From Amycolatopsis saalfeldensis (GTDB lineage: Bacteria > Actinomycetota > Actinomycetes > Mycobacteriales > Pseudonocardiaceae), in NCBI RefSeq assembly GCF_900110575.1, contig NZ_FOEF01000012.1:1-64000 (forward strand): a stretch of DNA of 64,000 bases, in the 5' to 3' direction. Below the pieces are notes generated by a model that was not told the DNA's origin, searched no databases, and saw only the letters and a program-made list of their open reading frames with translations. The first letter of the stretch is position 1; each line of letters starts with the position of its first letter. Both the position numbers and the translations under genes were made by a program. Positions 41,784 to 50,776 of this stretch are shown one piece after another.

Positions 41784-43006
41784 TGACCGCAGCGTCCATC
41801 CAGGTGGAGAAAACCGCACTTCCTCGGGTCTTCCACGTCTGGCTCGGCGGCGCGCTGGTGTCGCAGCTCGGCGATGCGGCGTTGTACTTCGCGCTCGGCT
41901 GGGCGGCCTCGGCCCACGGTGGGCTCGCGGCGGCCTGGGTGCTATCGGCGGTCGCGCTGCCCCGGACACTCCTGCTGCTGTTCGGGGGTGCGGTCGGTGA
42001 CCGGCTCGGCGCCCGACAGGTCATGATCGTCGGTGACGCGGTGATGCTCGTCGTCGCGGTCGCGCTGGCAGTCGTGTCGGGAGCGGCCGGGATTCCGCTG
42101 GTGATGCTGGTGATCGCGGCTCTAGTGGTCGGCACGAACGACGCGTTCTATCTGCCCTCCGCAGGCTCCATGCCGCGCCGGCTGGTCGAACCCGGGCTAC
42201 TTCCCCGCGCGGTTGCGCTGCGCCAGAGCGGTACCCAACTGGTCGGCATGGTCGGCCCGCCCATCGGCGGAGCGTTGGTCGCTTTCTCCGGACTCTCCGC
42301 CGCAGCATGGATCGACGCGACGACCTTCGCTGTCGTTCTAGTCGTGCTCATGATGGTGCGTCCGCGGTTCACCCCGCCGTCGCCGGGGCAACGCCAGCAC
42401 ATCCTGCGCGAAGTGGGAGAAGGTATCCGGGTTGTGGTCAAGACCGCCGGGCTGGGACCGGTGCTGCTCCTGGTCGCGGGCGCAGCGGGGTTCGTCTTAC
42501 CGTTCACCTCGCTGCTGATCCCATTGCTCGCCCGGAGCCACGGATGGAGCTCGGCCGGGGCCGGGTTCGTCGTCGGAGCCCAGAGCGTCGGCACGATCGT
42601 GGCCGCCCTGATCATCAGCCGCCGGGGGATCCTCGCCCGCCCAGGGATGGTCGCCACGTGCGCGTTGGCCATGGTAGCCGTGGGACAGCTGATCGTCGGC
42701 TTCGCACCCTCAATACCGGTAGCCCTCGCCGGTGGTCTGGTGACAGGCGCGGCCAGCGGCGTGTTCGTCGGACACCTGAGCCCGTTGCTGCTCAGCGCCG
42801 CCCCCGACACACACTTGGCTCGCGTCCAAGCGATCCTCTCGGTAATCCAGAGCGTGACCTTACTAGCGACCAACAACATCATCGGCTCGGTCGCGAATGC
42901 CTTCGGCCCACGAGCGGGAGCGATCCTTTGCTCCGCAGTGCTTCTGGCCTGCGCGGCGACCGGCTTGGCCAGCCGCCCCATCCGCCGCATCTCCCGACCG
43001 GCGTAA
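41783..43006 (+). CDS. MFS exporter of the NRPS cluster
   Basis: This 407-residue protein has about twelve transmembrane segments and is similar in plan to EntS-like exporters (LGGALVSQLGDAALYFALGWAA, GAVGDRLGARQVMIVGDAV). The ATG at 41783 is preferred because AGGAG precedes it and it overlaps the amidase stop. It is the last gene of the NRPS operon and is likely to export the product and give self-protection. Confidence 0.9.
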   Translation: MTAASIQVEKTALPRVFHVWLGGALVSQLGDAALYFALGWAASAHGGLAAAWVLSAVALPRTLLLLFGGAVGDRLGARQVMIVGDAVMLVVAVALAVVSGAAGIPLVMLVIAALVVGTNDAFYLPSAGSMPRRLVEPGLLPRAVALRQSGTQLVGMVGPPIGGALVAFSGLSAAAWIDATTFAVVLVVLMMVRPRFTPPSPGQRQHILREVGEGIRVVVKTAGLGPVLLLVAGAAGFVLPFTSLLIPLLARSHGWSSAGAGFVVGAQSVGTIVAALIISRRGILARPGMVATCALAMVAVGQLIVGFAPSIPVALAGGLVTGAASGVFVGHLSPLLLSAAPDTHLARVQAILSVIQSVTLLATNNIIGSVANAFGPRAGAILCSAVLLACAATGLASRPIRRISRPA

Positions 43007-43217
43007 CGGTCCGGCCTGTCGCACCCCGTGGTCACGCAGAGAGCATGATCAGCCGGTGACACACTAGATCCCGGAATTGAAGCACGCGCGAGGCCTATCG
43101 CCGAGTCCACATTGACCTGAGTTCGGCCGGACGGCGAAGATAACTACACGCTACACAGACGAGTGAACCGCTTTCGAAGTCCTCACTCTGTCATCTTGAC
43201 GTCGGTACGAAGGCAAG

Positions 43218-43640
43218 GTGACACCAAGGAAAACCTGTGGCGGCCTAGCTGCCGCGACGCTCGCCCTCACAGCGTGCTCAACATCCACCACACCCCCACC
43301 AGAACCCCTTCCGAAGACGTCGACGCCTCCGCCACCCACGATATCTTCGGTCCCTGCACCACCGCCCACACCACCTGCAGACGCGGCCTTACCGACCAGT
43401 CCAGCCTCTCGGCCCGGAGGCGACGACGTCAGCCGCCCGTCGCAGCACGCGGCGACGGTGCCGAGAAACACGCCCGCCAATCCATCCTCCTCAGCCACTC
43501 CCCCAGAGAGCAGAGACCCCTTCTCTCCCGTCTCCATCGCGCCCGCCGAACCAGATCGCACTTCGCCGCATGGGCCCCAACCACATCCGCCATTGCGGGA
43601 CAACGGTTTCTCGATCATCGAGAACTGGTGGCGCGCCTGA
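43218..43640 (+). CDS. Pro/Thr/Ser-rich lipoprotein
   Basis: This 140-residue protein starts MTPRKTCGGLAAATLALTAC. The last four residues form a lipobox, so Cys20 would be lipidated after signal peptidase II cleavage. The rest is a low-complexity Pro/Thr/Ser-rich region, as in cell-wall-spanning linkers. The end (NGFSIIENWWRA) is unlike the linker. The GTG start has an AAGG before it. The stop overlaps the next gene by TGATG, so the two probably work together at the envelope. Function unknown. Confidence 0.65.
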   Translation: MTPRKTCGGLAAATLALTACSTSTTPPPEPLPKTSTPPPPTISSVPAPPPTPPADAALPTSPASRPGGDDVSRPSQHAATVPRNTPANPSSSATPPESRDPFSPVSIAPAEPDRTSPHGPQPHPPLRDNGFSIIENWWRA

Positions 43641-44548
43641 TGACCGGCGCCGCCCGAAGCACCTCATATCCAGCCAGCCCCGCTCACCCCACAGCTCTGA
43701 CGGACAAAAGAGGCATATGGGCAACTATTCTCGCGATCTCCGAGGCTGCGATCCTGGGCGTACTTCTATACCGCATCGGGTGGGTACGAACCAACGCAAC
43801 AGCCGACTACTACGGAGTCAATACGGGGTTGCTGGACCTGTCGGTCACCGAGTACGTCCAGCGCAGTATCAACTCAGCCTTGCAACCTGCTCTCGTCCTC
43901 TTGCTCGGCACGTTCGCGATGCTGAGGCTGCACCAACTGATACGTCGGGAGCTCGCACGACCTCCGCATCGGCAGCATCGGATCGTCCGACAGACATTGC
44001 GGAGCGCTACCCCCGTCGGCATATGTCTGCTCGCCGGAGGCTCAATGTTGTTGCTCGCAGGGCACATCCTGACCTGGCCGACCGCTATCGCCGGCCCGCT
44101 AGCGATCTTCCTTGGCGCCGCCGTCATCGGCTACCGCCGCGCCCTCATCCCGGCGGTCGCGCCCCTCGGCGACACCTCGGAACGGCTCGCCACGCTCGTC
44201 CTCGTCGGCCTCGGGTTGATGGGATTCGTCCTTGTCACCGAACAGTACGCCAATCACGTCGGTCGCACCATCGCTGCCAATGACGCGGCCACGCTACGCT
44301 CGCAACCGGAGATTCTCCTGCACAGCACCAAAAAGCTGGACATCGCCGGCGGCGGCGTGAGCTTGAGCTACGACCCCTCGCCGGACCAGTACTTCCACTA
44401 CCGATACCGGGGCCTGCGCGAACTAATCCCCACACACGGCCTCCACATCCTCGCCCCCGCGGACTGGGGCCGCACTAGCTGGACCGTCTTCACTATCCGC
44501 GAAAGCGCCTCCACCCGAATCGACATAATCAACGCGCCACCGCCATGA
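43640..44548 (+). CDS. Multi-pass membrane protein, unknown function
   Basis: This 302-residue protein has about five hydrophobic segments (IWATILAISEAAILGVLLYRIGWV, LQPALVLLLGTFAML, VGICLLAGGSMLLLAGHI, AIAGPLAIFLGAAVIGY, LATLVLVGLGLMGFVLV) and a C-terminal domain of about 90 residues, probably outside (LHSTKKLDIAGGGVSLSYD...FTIRESASTRIDIINAPPP). It overlaps the lipoprotein gene by TGATG. No family recognised. The last 150 bp face an opposing small frame (44398-44706). Confidence 0.7.
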   Translation: MTGAARSTSYPASPAHPTALTDKRGIWATILAISEAAILGVLLYRIGWVRTNATADYYGVNTGLLDLSVTEYVQRSINSALQPALVLLLGTFAMLRLHQLIRRELARPPHRQHRIVRQTLRSATPVGICLLAGGSMLLLAGHILTWPTAIAGPLAIFLGAAVIGYRRALIPAVAPLGDTSERLATLVLVGLGLMGFVLVTEQYANHVGRTIAANDAATLRSQPEILLHSTKKLDIAGGGVSLSYDPSPDQYFHYRYRGLRELIPTHGLHILAPADWGRTSWTVFTIRESASTRIDIINAPPP

Positions 44549-44706
44549 CCGCAAGGACACGCCACCGCGTGGCCGTCGCATCTAGGACAGCTGGCGTGCG
44601 GGCCGTCGAACACTCCGGCCGACCAGCTCGCCCAGCCGGCGAGCACGAGGCAGGCCAGTGTGACGAGACCGAAGCCGCTCTTGAGGAAACGGCGTACGCG
44701 GGTCAT
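44398..44706 (-). CDS. Small membrane-anchored protein, doubtful
   Basis: The first 60 residues look real: a basic start, one transmembrane helix (GFGLVTLACLVLAGWASWSAGVF) and a Cys-rich patch (CPRC and CPCGHGG). The start overlaps the preceding frame by ATGA. The last 40 residues are antisense to the membrane protein gene and look like shadow sequence, so the true gene may be shorter in relatives. It ends a run of four minus-strand frames from 46139. Confidence 0.35.
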   Translation of the reverse strand: MTRVRRFLKSGFGLVTLACLVLAGWASWSAGVFDGPHASCPRCDGHAVACPCGHGGGALIMSIRVEALSRIVKTVQLVRPQSAGARMWRPCVGISSRRPRYR

Positions 44707-44992
44707 GCGAGGCTCCCCGGCATGTAGTGGGCGAGCCGGTAGTTGTCGCGGCCGAGTAACTCCGCGACAGTGTCCAATTCGGACTGTGCGGAGCCGAGCG
44801 CCTCAGCTGCATCCTCGCGCGGACCTCCTTGAGACGCCGCAGCAGTTTCCGCCCCCCGTGCGCTGGTCGACGGCCGAGGATCGGGATGGTCGACCGAGCA
44901 CACCGGCCACGCCTCGTCCGCCGGCCACAGCACGGGCCAACCCAACGACGACTCCCGACCGAGACTTGGGCGAGGGCGTCCTGGGACTTCAT
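44703..44992 (-). pseudogene. Small gene with probable frameshift, unknown
   Basis: An ATG at 44992 that overlaps the preceding stop (ATGA) starts MKSQDALAQVSVGSRRW. Sensible sequence then continues in another frame (WPVLWPADEAWPVCSVDHPDPRPSTS...ALGSAQSELDTVAELLGRDNYRLAHYMPGSLA) to 44703. A one-base change near 44935 would join them. It may be a sequencing error or a real break. No family recognised. Confidence 0.4.
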
Positions 44993-45318
44993 GCTCTCGG
45001 TCCTTCCGGTACCGGTACCGGTACCGGTACCGGTACCGCGGTGGCGACGGCGAGGTAGGTGCGCCGGTCGGTCAGTTCGCGGAGTGGACCGGTGACCTCG
45101 AGGGTCACGGTTGCGCGGATGTCGTCGGACGCGGCGCCGACCATTACCTGGATCGGGCCGGGGTAGCCGAACTGGGTCAGCGGCAGCGTGAACCGCACCA
45201 GCCGGGCCATGCCGGGTGTGAGGTGCAGGCGGTAGAAGCCCGCCGACAGGAGTCGGCGGGAACCCGTAGAATCGTCGAACGCGGCAAGCGCGCCTTTCAC
45301 CGAGCGGCCGACAATCAA
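44989..45318 (-). CDS. Small protein with Val-Pro repeat tail, unknown
   Basis: This 109-residue protein has a beta-rich body (GFYRLHLTPGMARLVRFTLPLTQFGYPGPIQVMVGAASDDIRATVTLEVTGPLRELTDRR) and a C-terminal run of Val-Pro repeats encoded by a hexanucleotide tandem (45006-45037). The TTG start lies about eight bases after the stop of the coiled-coil gene. It belongs to the minus-strand run from 46139. Function unknown. Confidence 0.5.
   Translation of the reverse strand: MIVGRSVKGALAAFDDSTGSRRLLSAGFYRLHLTPGMARLVRFTLPLTQFGYPGPIQVMVGAASDDIRATVTLEVTGPLRELTDRRTYLAVATAVPVPVPVPVPEGPRA
45006..45037. repeat. Perfect hexanucleotide tandem repeat (CCGGTA)n
   Basis: Five and one third perfect copies of CCGGTA lie inside the 44989-45318 gene and encode alternating Val and Pro. 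The unit is six bases, so copy-number changes keep the reading frame. Confidence 0.9.
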
Positions 45319-45326
45319 CCGGCCTG

Positions 45327-46139
45327 CTATTTCGCTGCCCGGTACTGGGGATCGTTCGGATTATCGCGGGAGACCGCGTTTTGCCAGCCCTGCGGCACGT
45401 TCGATGGGGACCATGCCGAACCATCGCCCGGTCGCCGGGTGAACATCGGGAAGGTTATGCCTGCCCCGCCGTCGCCGGGGTTCAGGCTCTCGCCATGTTC
45501 GATCAAGTGTTCCAGCGACAACCGCACGAACGTCGCATATCGCGACAGGTCCAGAGCGGCCAGATTGGCGGCCCTCTTTCGTACCGTGTCGCCGGTATCG
45601 TCGTCACGGTGGTGTTCGCCGCGCGCGGCAGTCAGCGCGAGATGCACCAGAATTCGGTATTGCTCGGTCGCCTGCGCATTGCGGAGCCCGGGAAGGTCCG
45701 CGAACCCCCCGAGCTGGAGCCTCTGCACCAGCAATTCACACTCGACATCTGCCTGGTCACCGCGCACGCCGGAAGTCTGCGTGGACCCGGACCTGATGAA
45801 CACGTACGGAACGCGGCCCATCAGCGGCAGTAGGTTCGCGATGTACCCGAGTAGCCGGGTGCCGCTGTCCTGCTGCCGCTCCCGCTGGCGCACCTGCTCC
45901 ATGTGCGCACGCTCGGACTCGAGCCGCTGATCTGCGGCCTTTCGCTCTTCAACCAGCCGAGCTTCAGCGTCTGCACGGTCCCTTTGCGCTCGTCTGTCGT
46001 CAAAGTCATGCTGTTCCTTGAGGCGCCGGTCGGCGTCTCCCCGGTCTCGTTTTGCGGTCGCCAAGGTGTACACCAGCGTCGCCAGCGCGACAGCGCCCAG
46101 GGCCACGGTCGCCCAGCCAGTGAGCGGATCCCCCTCCAT
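45327..46139 (-). CDS. Membrane-anchored coiled-coil protein, unknown
   Basis: This 270-residue protein has an N-terminal transmembrane helix (GWATVALGAVALATLVYTLAT), then a long charged coiled coil of about 65 residues (RGDADRRLKEQHDF...RAHMEQVRQRERQQD). A C-terminal helical domain follows (LLGYIANLLPLMGRV...YATFVRLSLEHLIEHG). Proteins of this plan are frequent in actinomycete accessory DNA and their role is not known. It is the first gene of a four-frame minus-strand run. Confidence 0.65.
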   Translation of the reverse strand: MEGDPLTGWATVALGAVALATLVYTLATAKRDRGDADRRLKEQHDFDDRRAQRDRADAEARLVEERKAADQRLESERAHMEQVRQRERQQDSGTRLLGYIANLLPLMGRVPYVFIRSGSTQTSGVRGDQADVECELLVQRLQLGGFADLPGLRNAQATEQYRILVHLALTAARGEHHRDDDTGDTVRKRAANLAALDLSRYATFVRLSLEHLIEHGESLNPGDGGAGITFPMFTRRPGDGSAWSPSNVPQGWQNAVSRDNPNDPQYRAAK

Positions 46140-46288
46140 TGCAAATACCTCCGAATCGCTGAAGCATGAGATACGTCGCAGGCCTCATCGCTCGACGGCT
46201 CGCAGCGAGTTACACAGCCACTGGAGTCGTGCCGAAACGGCAACACTGGCCGCCCGACCCGCTCCGCGCGGAAGGGCTCGGGTGCCCC

Positions 46289-46378
46289 GCTCTCCCCGCG
46301 CGAGCGGGAGTGGTCCGTCTCCAGCGCCGTCGTGGCTTCCGCACGGGCGCTTCTCCCCGCGCGAGCGGGGTTATCCCG
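46289..46378. CRISPR. Minimal type I-E-like CRISPR relic (two repeats, one spacer)
   Basis: Two copies of a 29-bp repeat with core TCTCCCCGCGCGAGCGGG start at 46289 and 46350, exactly 61 bp apart. That leaves a 32-bp spacer (46318-46349), as in type I-E arrays. Repeat ends differ (AGTGGTCC and GTTATCCC). No cas gene is present in the window. The same repeat core recurs near 57.6 and 62.3 kb. Confidence 0.65.
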
Positions 46379-46399
46379 GGGCCATGACCTAGGTGTCGG

Positions 46400-46640
46400 T
46401 CGCGTTCGCGTTCTGGCCGCGCGATGATGCGCTGCGCGGCCAGCCGCACTCCGGTTCCTGCTGGGGTTCTCGGCCGTCCTGTTCGAAGGGCAATCGGCAG
46501 CCACAGGTACGTGCAAAGCATGTTGACGATCTTCTGCCGCTGCTTGTTGGGAGGGTTCTGCGCGACGAGCTACAGCGCGTAGAGACCGCCGAGCCGCACG
46601 GCCGCGTGCGACAGGATTTCGACGGCGAGTAGTCAAGTTC
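46400..46640 (-). pseudogene. Relic of a pentapeptide-repeat protein, linker region
   Basis: One frame reads EILSHAAVRLGGLYAL, a TAG stop, then LVAQNPPNKQRQKIVNMLC, TYLWLPIALR and GVRLAAQRIIARP. This is the same linker as residues 15-120 of the pentapeptide protein at 1326-2204. The internal stop and the loss of the pentapeptide region mark it as dead. Confidence 0.6.
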
Positions 46641-46803
46641 CTGGCCCCGGTGCGTCATCTCGACCAGCATGGGCTGCGCCCGGCTCCGCCTTTCGCCCCC
46701 AGCACCGAGGGCACCGGGTGCCCTCGGACAGCGGTGTGGTATCGATCATGAGGGCCACCACTGGCCGCCTTGGTTGTCGTACTTACGTGCCGTGCACCTC
46801 GAC

Positions 46804-47097
46804 CTACTCGTCGCCGAGGTTCGGCCCCCGCTGCTCTTCGACGAACTGGGCACGGTTGTCTACACCGTTCCCATGCTGCTTGAGCAACTCGCCTCGAAAG
46901 TCACAACCTGGACAGACATCCTCCCCCTGCGCATGCCCCTCGTACCACCCGTGAACAGCCGCGTGGACGATCGCGCCACGCACGTCGACCTCACCCGCGT
47001 CGTACGCCCTGAGAGAGTTCTCGATGATCATCCACAACACCGGAGAGTCAGGTGCAGGGAACGGCGGTGCCGGCATCCTGTCCGATTCCATGGCCAT
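46804..47097 (-). CDS. Conserved-looking small protein with CxxC pair, unknown
   Basis: This 97-residue protein starts MAMESDRMPAPPFPAPD and continues SPVLWMIIENSLRAYDAGEVDVRGAIVHAAVHGWYEGHAQGEDVCPGCDFRG. It looks like a small soluble helical protein with one Cys pair. Composition is balanced and unlike a shadow frame. No family recognised and no operon partner. Confidence 0.5.
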   Translation of the reverse strand: MAMESDRMPAPPFPAPDSPVLWMIIENSLRAYDAGEVDVRGAIVHAAVHGWYEGHAQGEDVCPGCDFRGELLKQHGNGVDNRAQFVEEQRGPNLGDE

Positions 47098-47286
47098 GAA
47101 GTGTACTGCCTACCGGCCGCGACGCCGGGCTTCGCAAGCGCTTGACCGTCGTTAAAGCAGGTTCCGCACAACGTGTCGAGGGCAGCACGTCTTGCCTGAG
47201 ACCACCAGCGGGCGCCAGCGGGCATGGCCTGCGACATCCTGCCCCACATGGCCATTCACGCCGCCGCGGCCGCCGAATCTCGCTTC

Positions 47287-47541
47287 TCATCCACGACGTC
47301 GGCCGCCGACTGCTGCACAGCAGCCCCCTGCTCGAACTAGATGCCAGCGAAGCACCGTATCCGGGCGAACCAACAGTCGAAACCGGCGCAGCGTCGCACG
47401 GGACAGCGGCACGAGCAACACCGCGAGCAACGCCCCATCCTCCGGCCGCAGGCGTGGAGATTGGTCGCCGAATTGTCGCCGCAGGACGGTGCGCCGGTGG
47501 CGTAGAGCGGGAATCTCGACGTCCTTCTCGTGATCGGTCAT
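47287..47541 (-). pseudogene. Transposase N-terminal remnant (integrase-core type)
   Basis: The frame begins MTDHEKDVEIPALRHRRTVLRRQFG and continues RLRPEDGALLAVLLVPLSRATLRRFRLLVRPDTVLRWH. This is the N-terminal helix-turn-helix region of actinomycete rve-type transposases. It breaks off after about 75 residues with no catalytic core downstream. The flanks (47098-47286 and 47542-47905) hold no gene I can support. Confidence 0.6.
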
Positions 47542-47905
47542 CCGGAGAGGCCGCAGCGCAGCAAAGGCGTGCGCGACCGCGAGGTCGGCGAAGCGGACCG
47601 GTACCAGATCGCCGCGCCGGCCGGCGCGCTGCGGTGAGGCAGCGGGCTCCTGAGCAGGCGGGCGAGCCGTGCAGTTACGTGAGTGCCGGGATGATCACGA
47701 CCTTGCGTCTCAGCGGGGCGCTCGCTCGCGACGTGCTGGGCTGGCCGCCCAAGGGTCCTTTCGGTCCTAACGGATTTGCGGTCGGGAGGGTATGCCCGCC
47801 AGGCGATCCGAGATGGGGCGAATGGGTGAGTATCAAGGTGAAGTCATGGCGCCTGCCTCTCGCCACCCATAAGCTGACGTGCAGTGTCCGGTTGCTCTCC
47901 TGAAG

Positions 47906-50074
47906 GTGATCCCGCTGACGCCCGTCGACCCTTCCGGTCTTCCGCCGTTGCACACCCGGACCGATTTCGCGGTTTACCTCAACGACCTTCACCGGCGAAG
48001 CGGGCTGAGCCTTGCCCAGCTCGAGGCGGCTGGCCGGCGGTTGGCCGGCAACGGGAAAGTCCTGCGGGCTTTGCCCGCCGTCATGGTTAGCGACGTGCTG
48101 AGCGGCCAGCGTCCGGTGAAGAAGGACCTGCTGCAAAGCCTGCTCGTTGTGTTCGGCGTACCGATGGCGGAACGCACCCAGGTGCTCATTGCCTGGCAGC
48201 GGATCAACGCGTCGGTGGGCCAGGGACCGGCCGACGCACGTCGCGTGGACGAGGTTTCCCTGCGTGAACTGGGCGTGCACCCGGCGATTTTTCTTTACGG
48301 CGTCCAGGACGAATTGCCGGTCTACGTGCCACGCGATTTCGATGACGAGCTTCGCGACGCGATTGCTCGCGGTGCCGAGAGCGGCTGCTTCGTGCTGCTC
48401 CTCGGTGGTTCGTCATGGGGCAAGACCCGCTCGCTCGCGGAAGCAGTGAAGGACGTTGTCCCCGAATGGTGGCTGGTTCAGCCCGCCGGCACACGCGAGA
48501 TCCATGACTTGCTGGCCGCGCGCACAGAACGCACGGTGGTGTGGCTGGATGATCTCGACCGCTACTTCGGGGCCAACCCGGCGCTGCTGAAGGAGCACGT
48601 CGTGACGCTGGTCCGGACGTTTGGGCTGATCGTCGTCGGCACCCTCTGGCCGACCGCGTATTTCGCCATAAAGGACCAGCCGGTGACCGGGGGCGACGGC
48701 CGCGCAGCGGTTCGCTTGGTCGATTTCGCCCATCTCATCAAGGTGCCGGAAAGCTTCTCCGTCGACGAGCGGCGCCGCGCCGCCGAGGCTGCGATCACGG
48801 ACAGCAGGCTCAAGACCGCCCTGGCCATGCCCCGCGTCGGCGTCACCCAGGTGCTCGCTGCCGCACCCGATCTGGTGCTCTGCTGGGAGCAGGCGCCGGA
48901 ACCGTACAGCAGGGCCATGATTTCGGTGGCCGCGGACGCTCGCCGGCTCGGTGTGCAGAGCCCGCTTCCGGCGGACATGCTAGTCCTGGCGATGGCGGAT
49001 TACCTGACTCCCAAACAGCGGTCGGTCCCGGTCGAAGCGTGGCTGGAACGCGCGCTCAAATACGCCACCCGGTCGTTGCACGGCGAAATCTGCGCCCTGG
49101 ACCCGGTTTCCGGTGATCAGCCCGGCCAGGTGGCGGGTTACCTGGTCGCCGACTACCTCGTGCAGCACATCGCTGGCCTTTGGCGGACTGTGTGCCCGCC
49201 CGAAAGCTTGTGGATGGCGCTGCTCGATCACGTGCGCGACGCTGACGACCTGCGTCGGCTCGCTGGCACGGCATTCGCCCGGATGCGTTACCAGTACGCG
49301 GAGCGGGCGTTCCGTCGGCTCCACGAGGCCGGCGACCGGGGCGCTACAGGACAGCTGATCGCTTTGCTGCGCCGGCAAGGTGCCTTAGGTGAAGCGATCG
49401 CGACGGCGGATGCCTGGCTGGCGGACGATCCGGCCGACGAGCGGCGGCGGGCGCTGCATACGGGGTTGATCAAGCTCCGGGCCTGGGCCGAGCAGTTACG
49501 GAGTCGTGCCGACGAGGATACTCACGCGAAAGAGCTGCTCGTGGAGCTGCTCACCGACGGAGGGCAGGCGCACGCGTTGCGGCTGCGCGTTGAAGCCGAT
49601 GATGTGGTCGCCGTCGAAGACCTGGCCGAGGTGCTGGCCGACCGGGGCTGCGTCGATGAATTGCGGGACTTGGCAAACCGCGGCAACTCGTTCGCAGAGG
49701 ACCGGCTCGATGACTTGCTGGGCAGCCTCGGCCGCGAAGAAGAACTGAAAGAACGCATGCGAGCCGGCCACTCGGTGGCCGGCTTTCACCTGGACCGGTT
49801 ACTCGAACGACGTGCTGGCGTGACGCCGCACGATCTGGACGATCTCCGCCGCAGAACCGTAGCGAACGACAAGGACGCCACCGCCGAGCTGATCACCGCG
49901 CTGTTCGACGCCGGCGACGGGGAAGGCTTGCTGGCCGAAGTGAACGCAGGCACCGACGAAGCCTCCGAGCGCTACCTTGCGCTGCTCACCGCCGACCCCG
50001 CGGTCGACAGTGCTGAGGTCCACCGGATCCGGCAATTCGGATTGCCCGCCGGCCCGCCCGGAGCCGATCGATGA
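47906..50074 (+). CDS. STAND-like P-loop NTPase with N-terminal helix-turn-helix
   Basis: This is a protein of about 722 residues. Residues 15-80 form an XRE-like helix-turn-helix (FAVYLNDLHRRSGLSLAQLEAAGRR...VSDVLSGQRPVKKDLLQSLLVVFGV). A P-loop follows at LLGGSSWGKTRSL and a Walker B at TVVWLDDLDRYF. The C-terminal 300 residues are helical repeats of TPR/HEAT character (LIALLRRQGALGEAIATADAWLADDP). The exact start is unsure (GTG at 47906 or 47879). It leads a three-gene plus-strand operon with a small protein and a HerA-like ATPase. Regulation or sensing is the likely role. Confidence 0.75.
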   Translation: MIPLTPVDPSGLPPLHTRTDFAVYLNDLHRRSGLSLAQLEAAGRRLAGNGKVLRALPAVMVSDVLSGQRPVKKDLLQSLLVVFGVPMAERTQVLIAWQRINASVGQGPADARRVDEVSLRELGVHPAIFLYGVQDELPVYVPRDFDDELRDAIARGAESGCFVLLLGGSSWGKTRSLAEAVKDVVPEWWLVQPAGTREIHDLLAARTERTVVWLDDLDRYFGANPALLKEHVVTLVRTFGLIVVGTLWPTAYFAIKDQPVTGGDGRAAVRLVDFAHLIKVPESFSVDERRRAAEAAITDSRLKTALAMPRVGVTQVLAAAPDLVLCWEQAPEPYSRAMISVAADARRLGVQSPLPADMLVLAMADYLTPKQRSVPVEAWLERALKYATRSLHGEICALDPVSGDQPGQVAGYLVADYLVQHIAGLWRTVCPPESLWMALLDHVRDADDLRRLAGTAFARMRYQYAERAFRRLHEAGDRGATGQLIALLRRQGALGEAIATADAWLADDPADERRRALHTGLIKLRAWAEQLRSRADEDTHAKELLVELLTDGGQAHALRLRVEADDVVAVEDLAEVLADRGCVDELRDLANRGNSFAEDRLDDLLGSLGREEELKERMRAGHSVAGFHLDRLLERRAGVTPHDLDDLRRRTVANDKDATAELITALFDAGDGEGLLAEVNAGTDEASERYLALLTADPAVDSAEVHRIRQFGLPAGPPGADR

Positions 50075-50137
50075 TCGGGGCCAGGCGCAGTACGGTATCC
50101 GCTTCGGCGCGAACGATTCATCTGGGAAAGGGCTAGC

Positions 50138-50776
50138 ATGACCAACGACGACCTGACTCCCTCGGACGGTGCGGTGCTCATCGTGCTGATGGCCGAAGCA
50201 CGCTCGGTACTCAACACCGAGCTCCGTTCCCGTTACGGCATCAACGTCGAGAAGGACCGCCGGGTAAAGCTCAACCGGCTCCAGCTGGTCCATAGCGAGA
50301 AGTCCGGCAATACGTACTTGCACGAGCTGGACGACAAAGGCTGGACGCGGGTTCACGAAGATCTCGACGTCAGCAGCCCGAGGGCGCGCACGATCAGCGG
50401 TGCATTAGCCGCCCTGCACGGCAACCTGCGTGACCGCGTCCTGCCCCGGACTCGGTGCCACAATCTCACCGAAATGTTCTCCTGGGAAGACATCGCCGCA
50501 TCCGAGCCGTCCACCGATCTCGAAGCACGGCTGCGCGCTGCCTACACAGCCCTCGCCGCGAAGCCAACCGCATGGGTGTCGCTGACGCGGTTGCGGCCGT
50601 TCTTCGCAGACGTCCCCGATGCAGATGTGGACGAGGCGCTGCGCCGGTTGAACCGCGCACCGGACGTCACCCTGGTGCCGGAAGAAAACCAGAAGTCACT
50701 GACCGACGCCGACCGAGTCGCTGCGATCCACCTCGGCGGTCAGGACAAGCATCTGCTCGCGATCGGGCTGCGATGA
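50138..50776 (+). CDS. Winged-helix-like protein, partner of the HerA-like ATPase
   Basis: This 212-residue protein has an N-terminal winged-helix-like region (GAVLIVLMAEARSVLNTELRSRYGINVEKDRRVKLNRLQLVHSEKSG...HELDDKGW) and a helical C-terminal half that ends near a second possible winged helix (VSLTRLRPFFADVPDADVDEALRRLNRAPDVTLVPE). An AAAGG precedes the ATG. The stop overlaps the next gene by ATGA. It probably forms a complex with the large ATPase. Function is otherwise unknown. Confidence 0.7.
   Translation: MTNDDLTPSDGAVLIVLMAEARSVLNTELRSRYGINVEKDRRVKLNRLQLVHSEKSGNTYLHELDDKGWTRVHEDLDVSSPRARTISGALAALHGNLRDRVLPRTRCHNLTEMFSWEDIAASEPSTDLEARLRAAYTALAAKPTAWVSLTRLRPFFADVPDADVDEALRRLNRAPDVTLVPEENQKSLTDADRVAAIHLGGQDKHLLAIGLR

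Noticed and set aside
46669..47145. A 158-residue plus-strand frame
   Set aside because: It is antisense to the better-composed 97-residue gene at 46804-47097 and has no motif.
47142..47903. A 253-residue plus-strand frame
   Set aside because: It overlaps the transposase remnant on the other strand, is Arg/Ala/Pro-rich, and has no domain or ribosome binding site.
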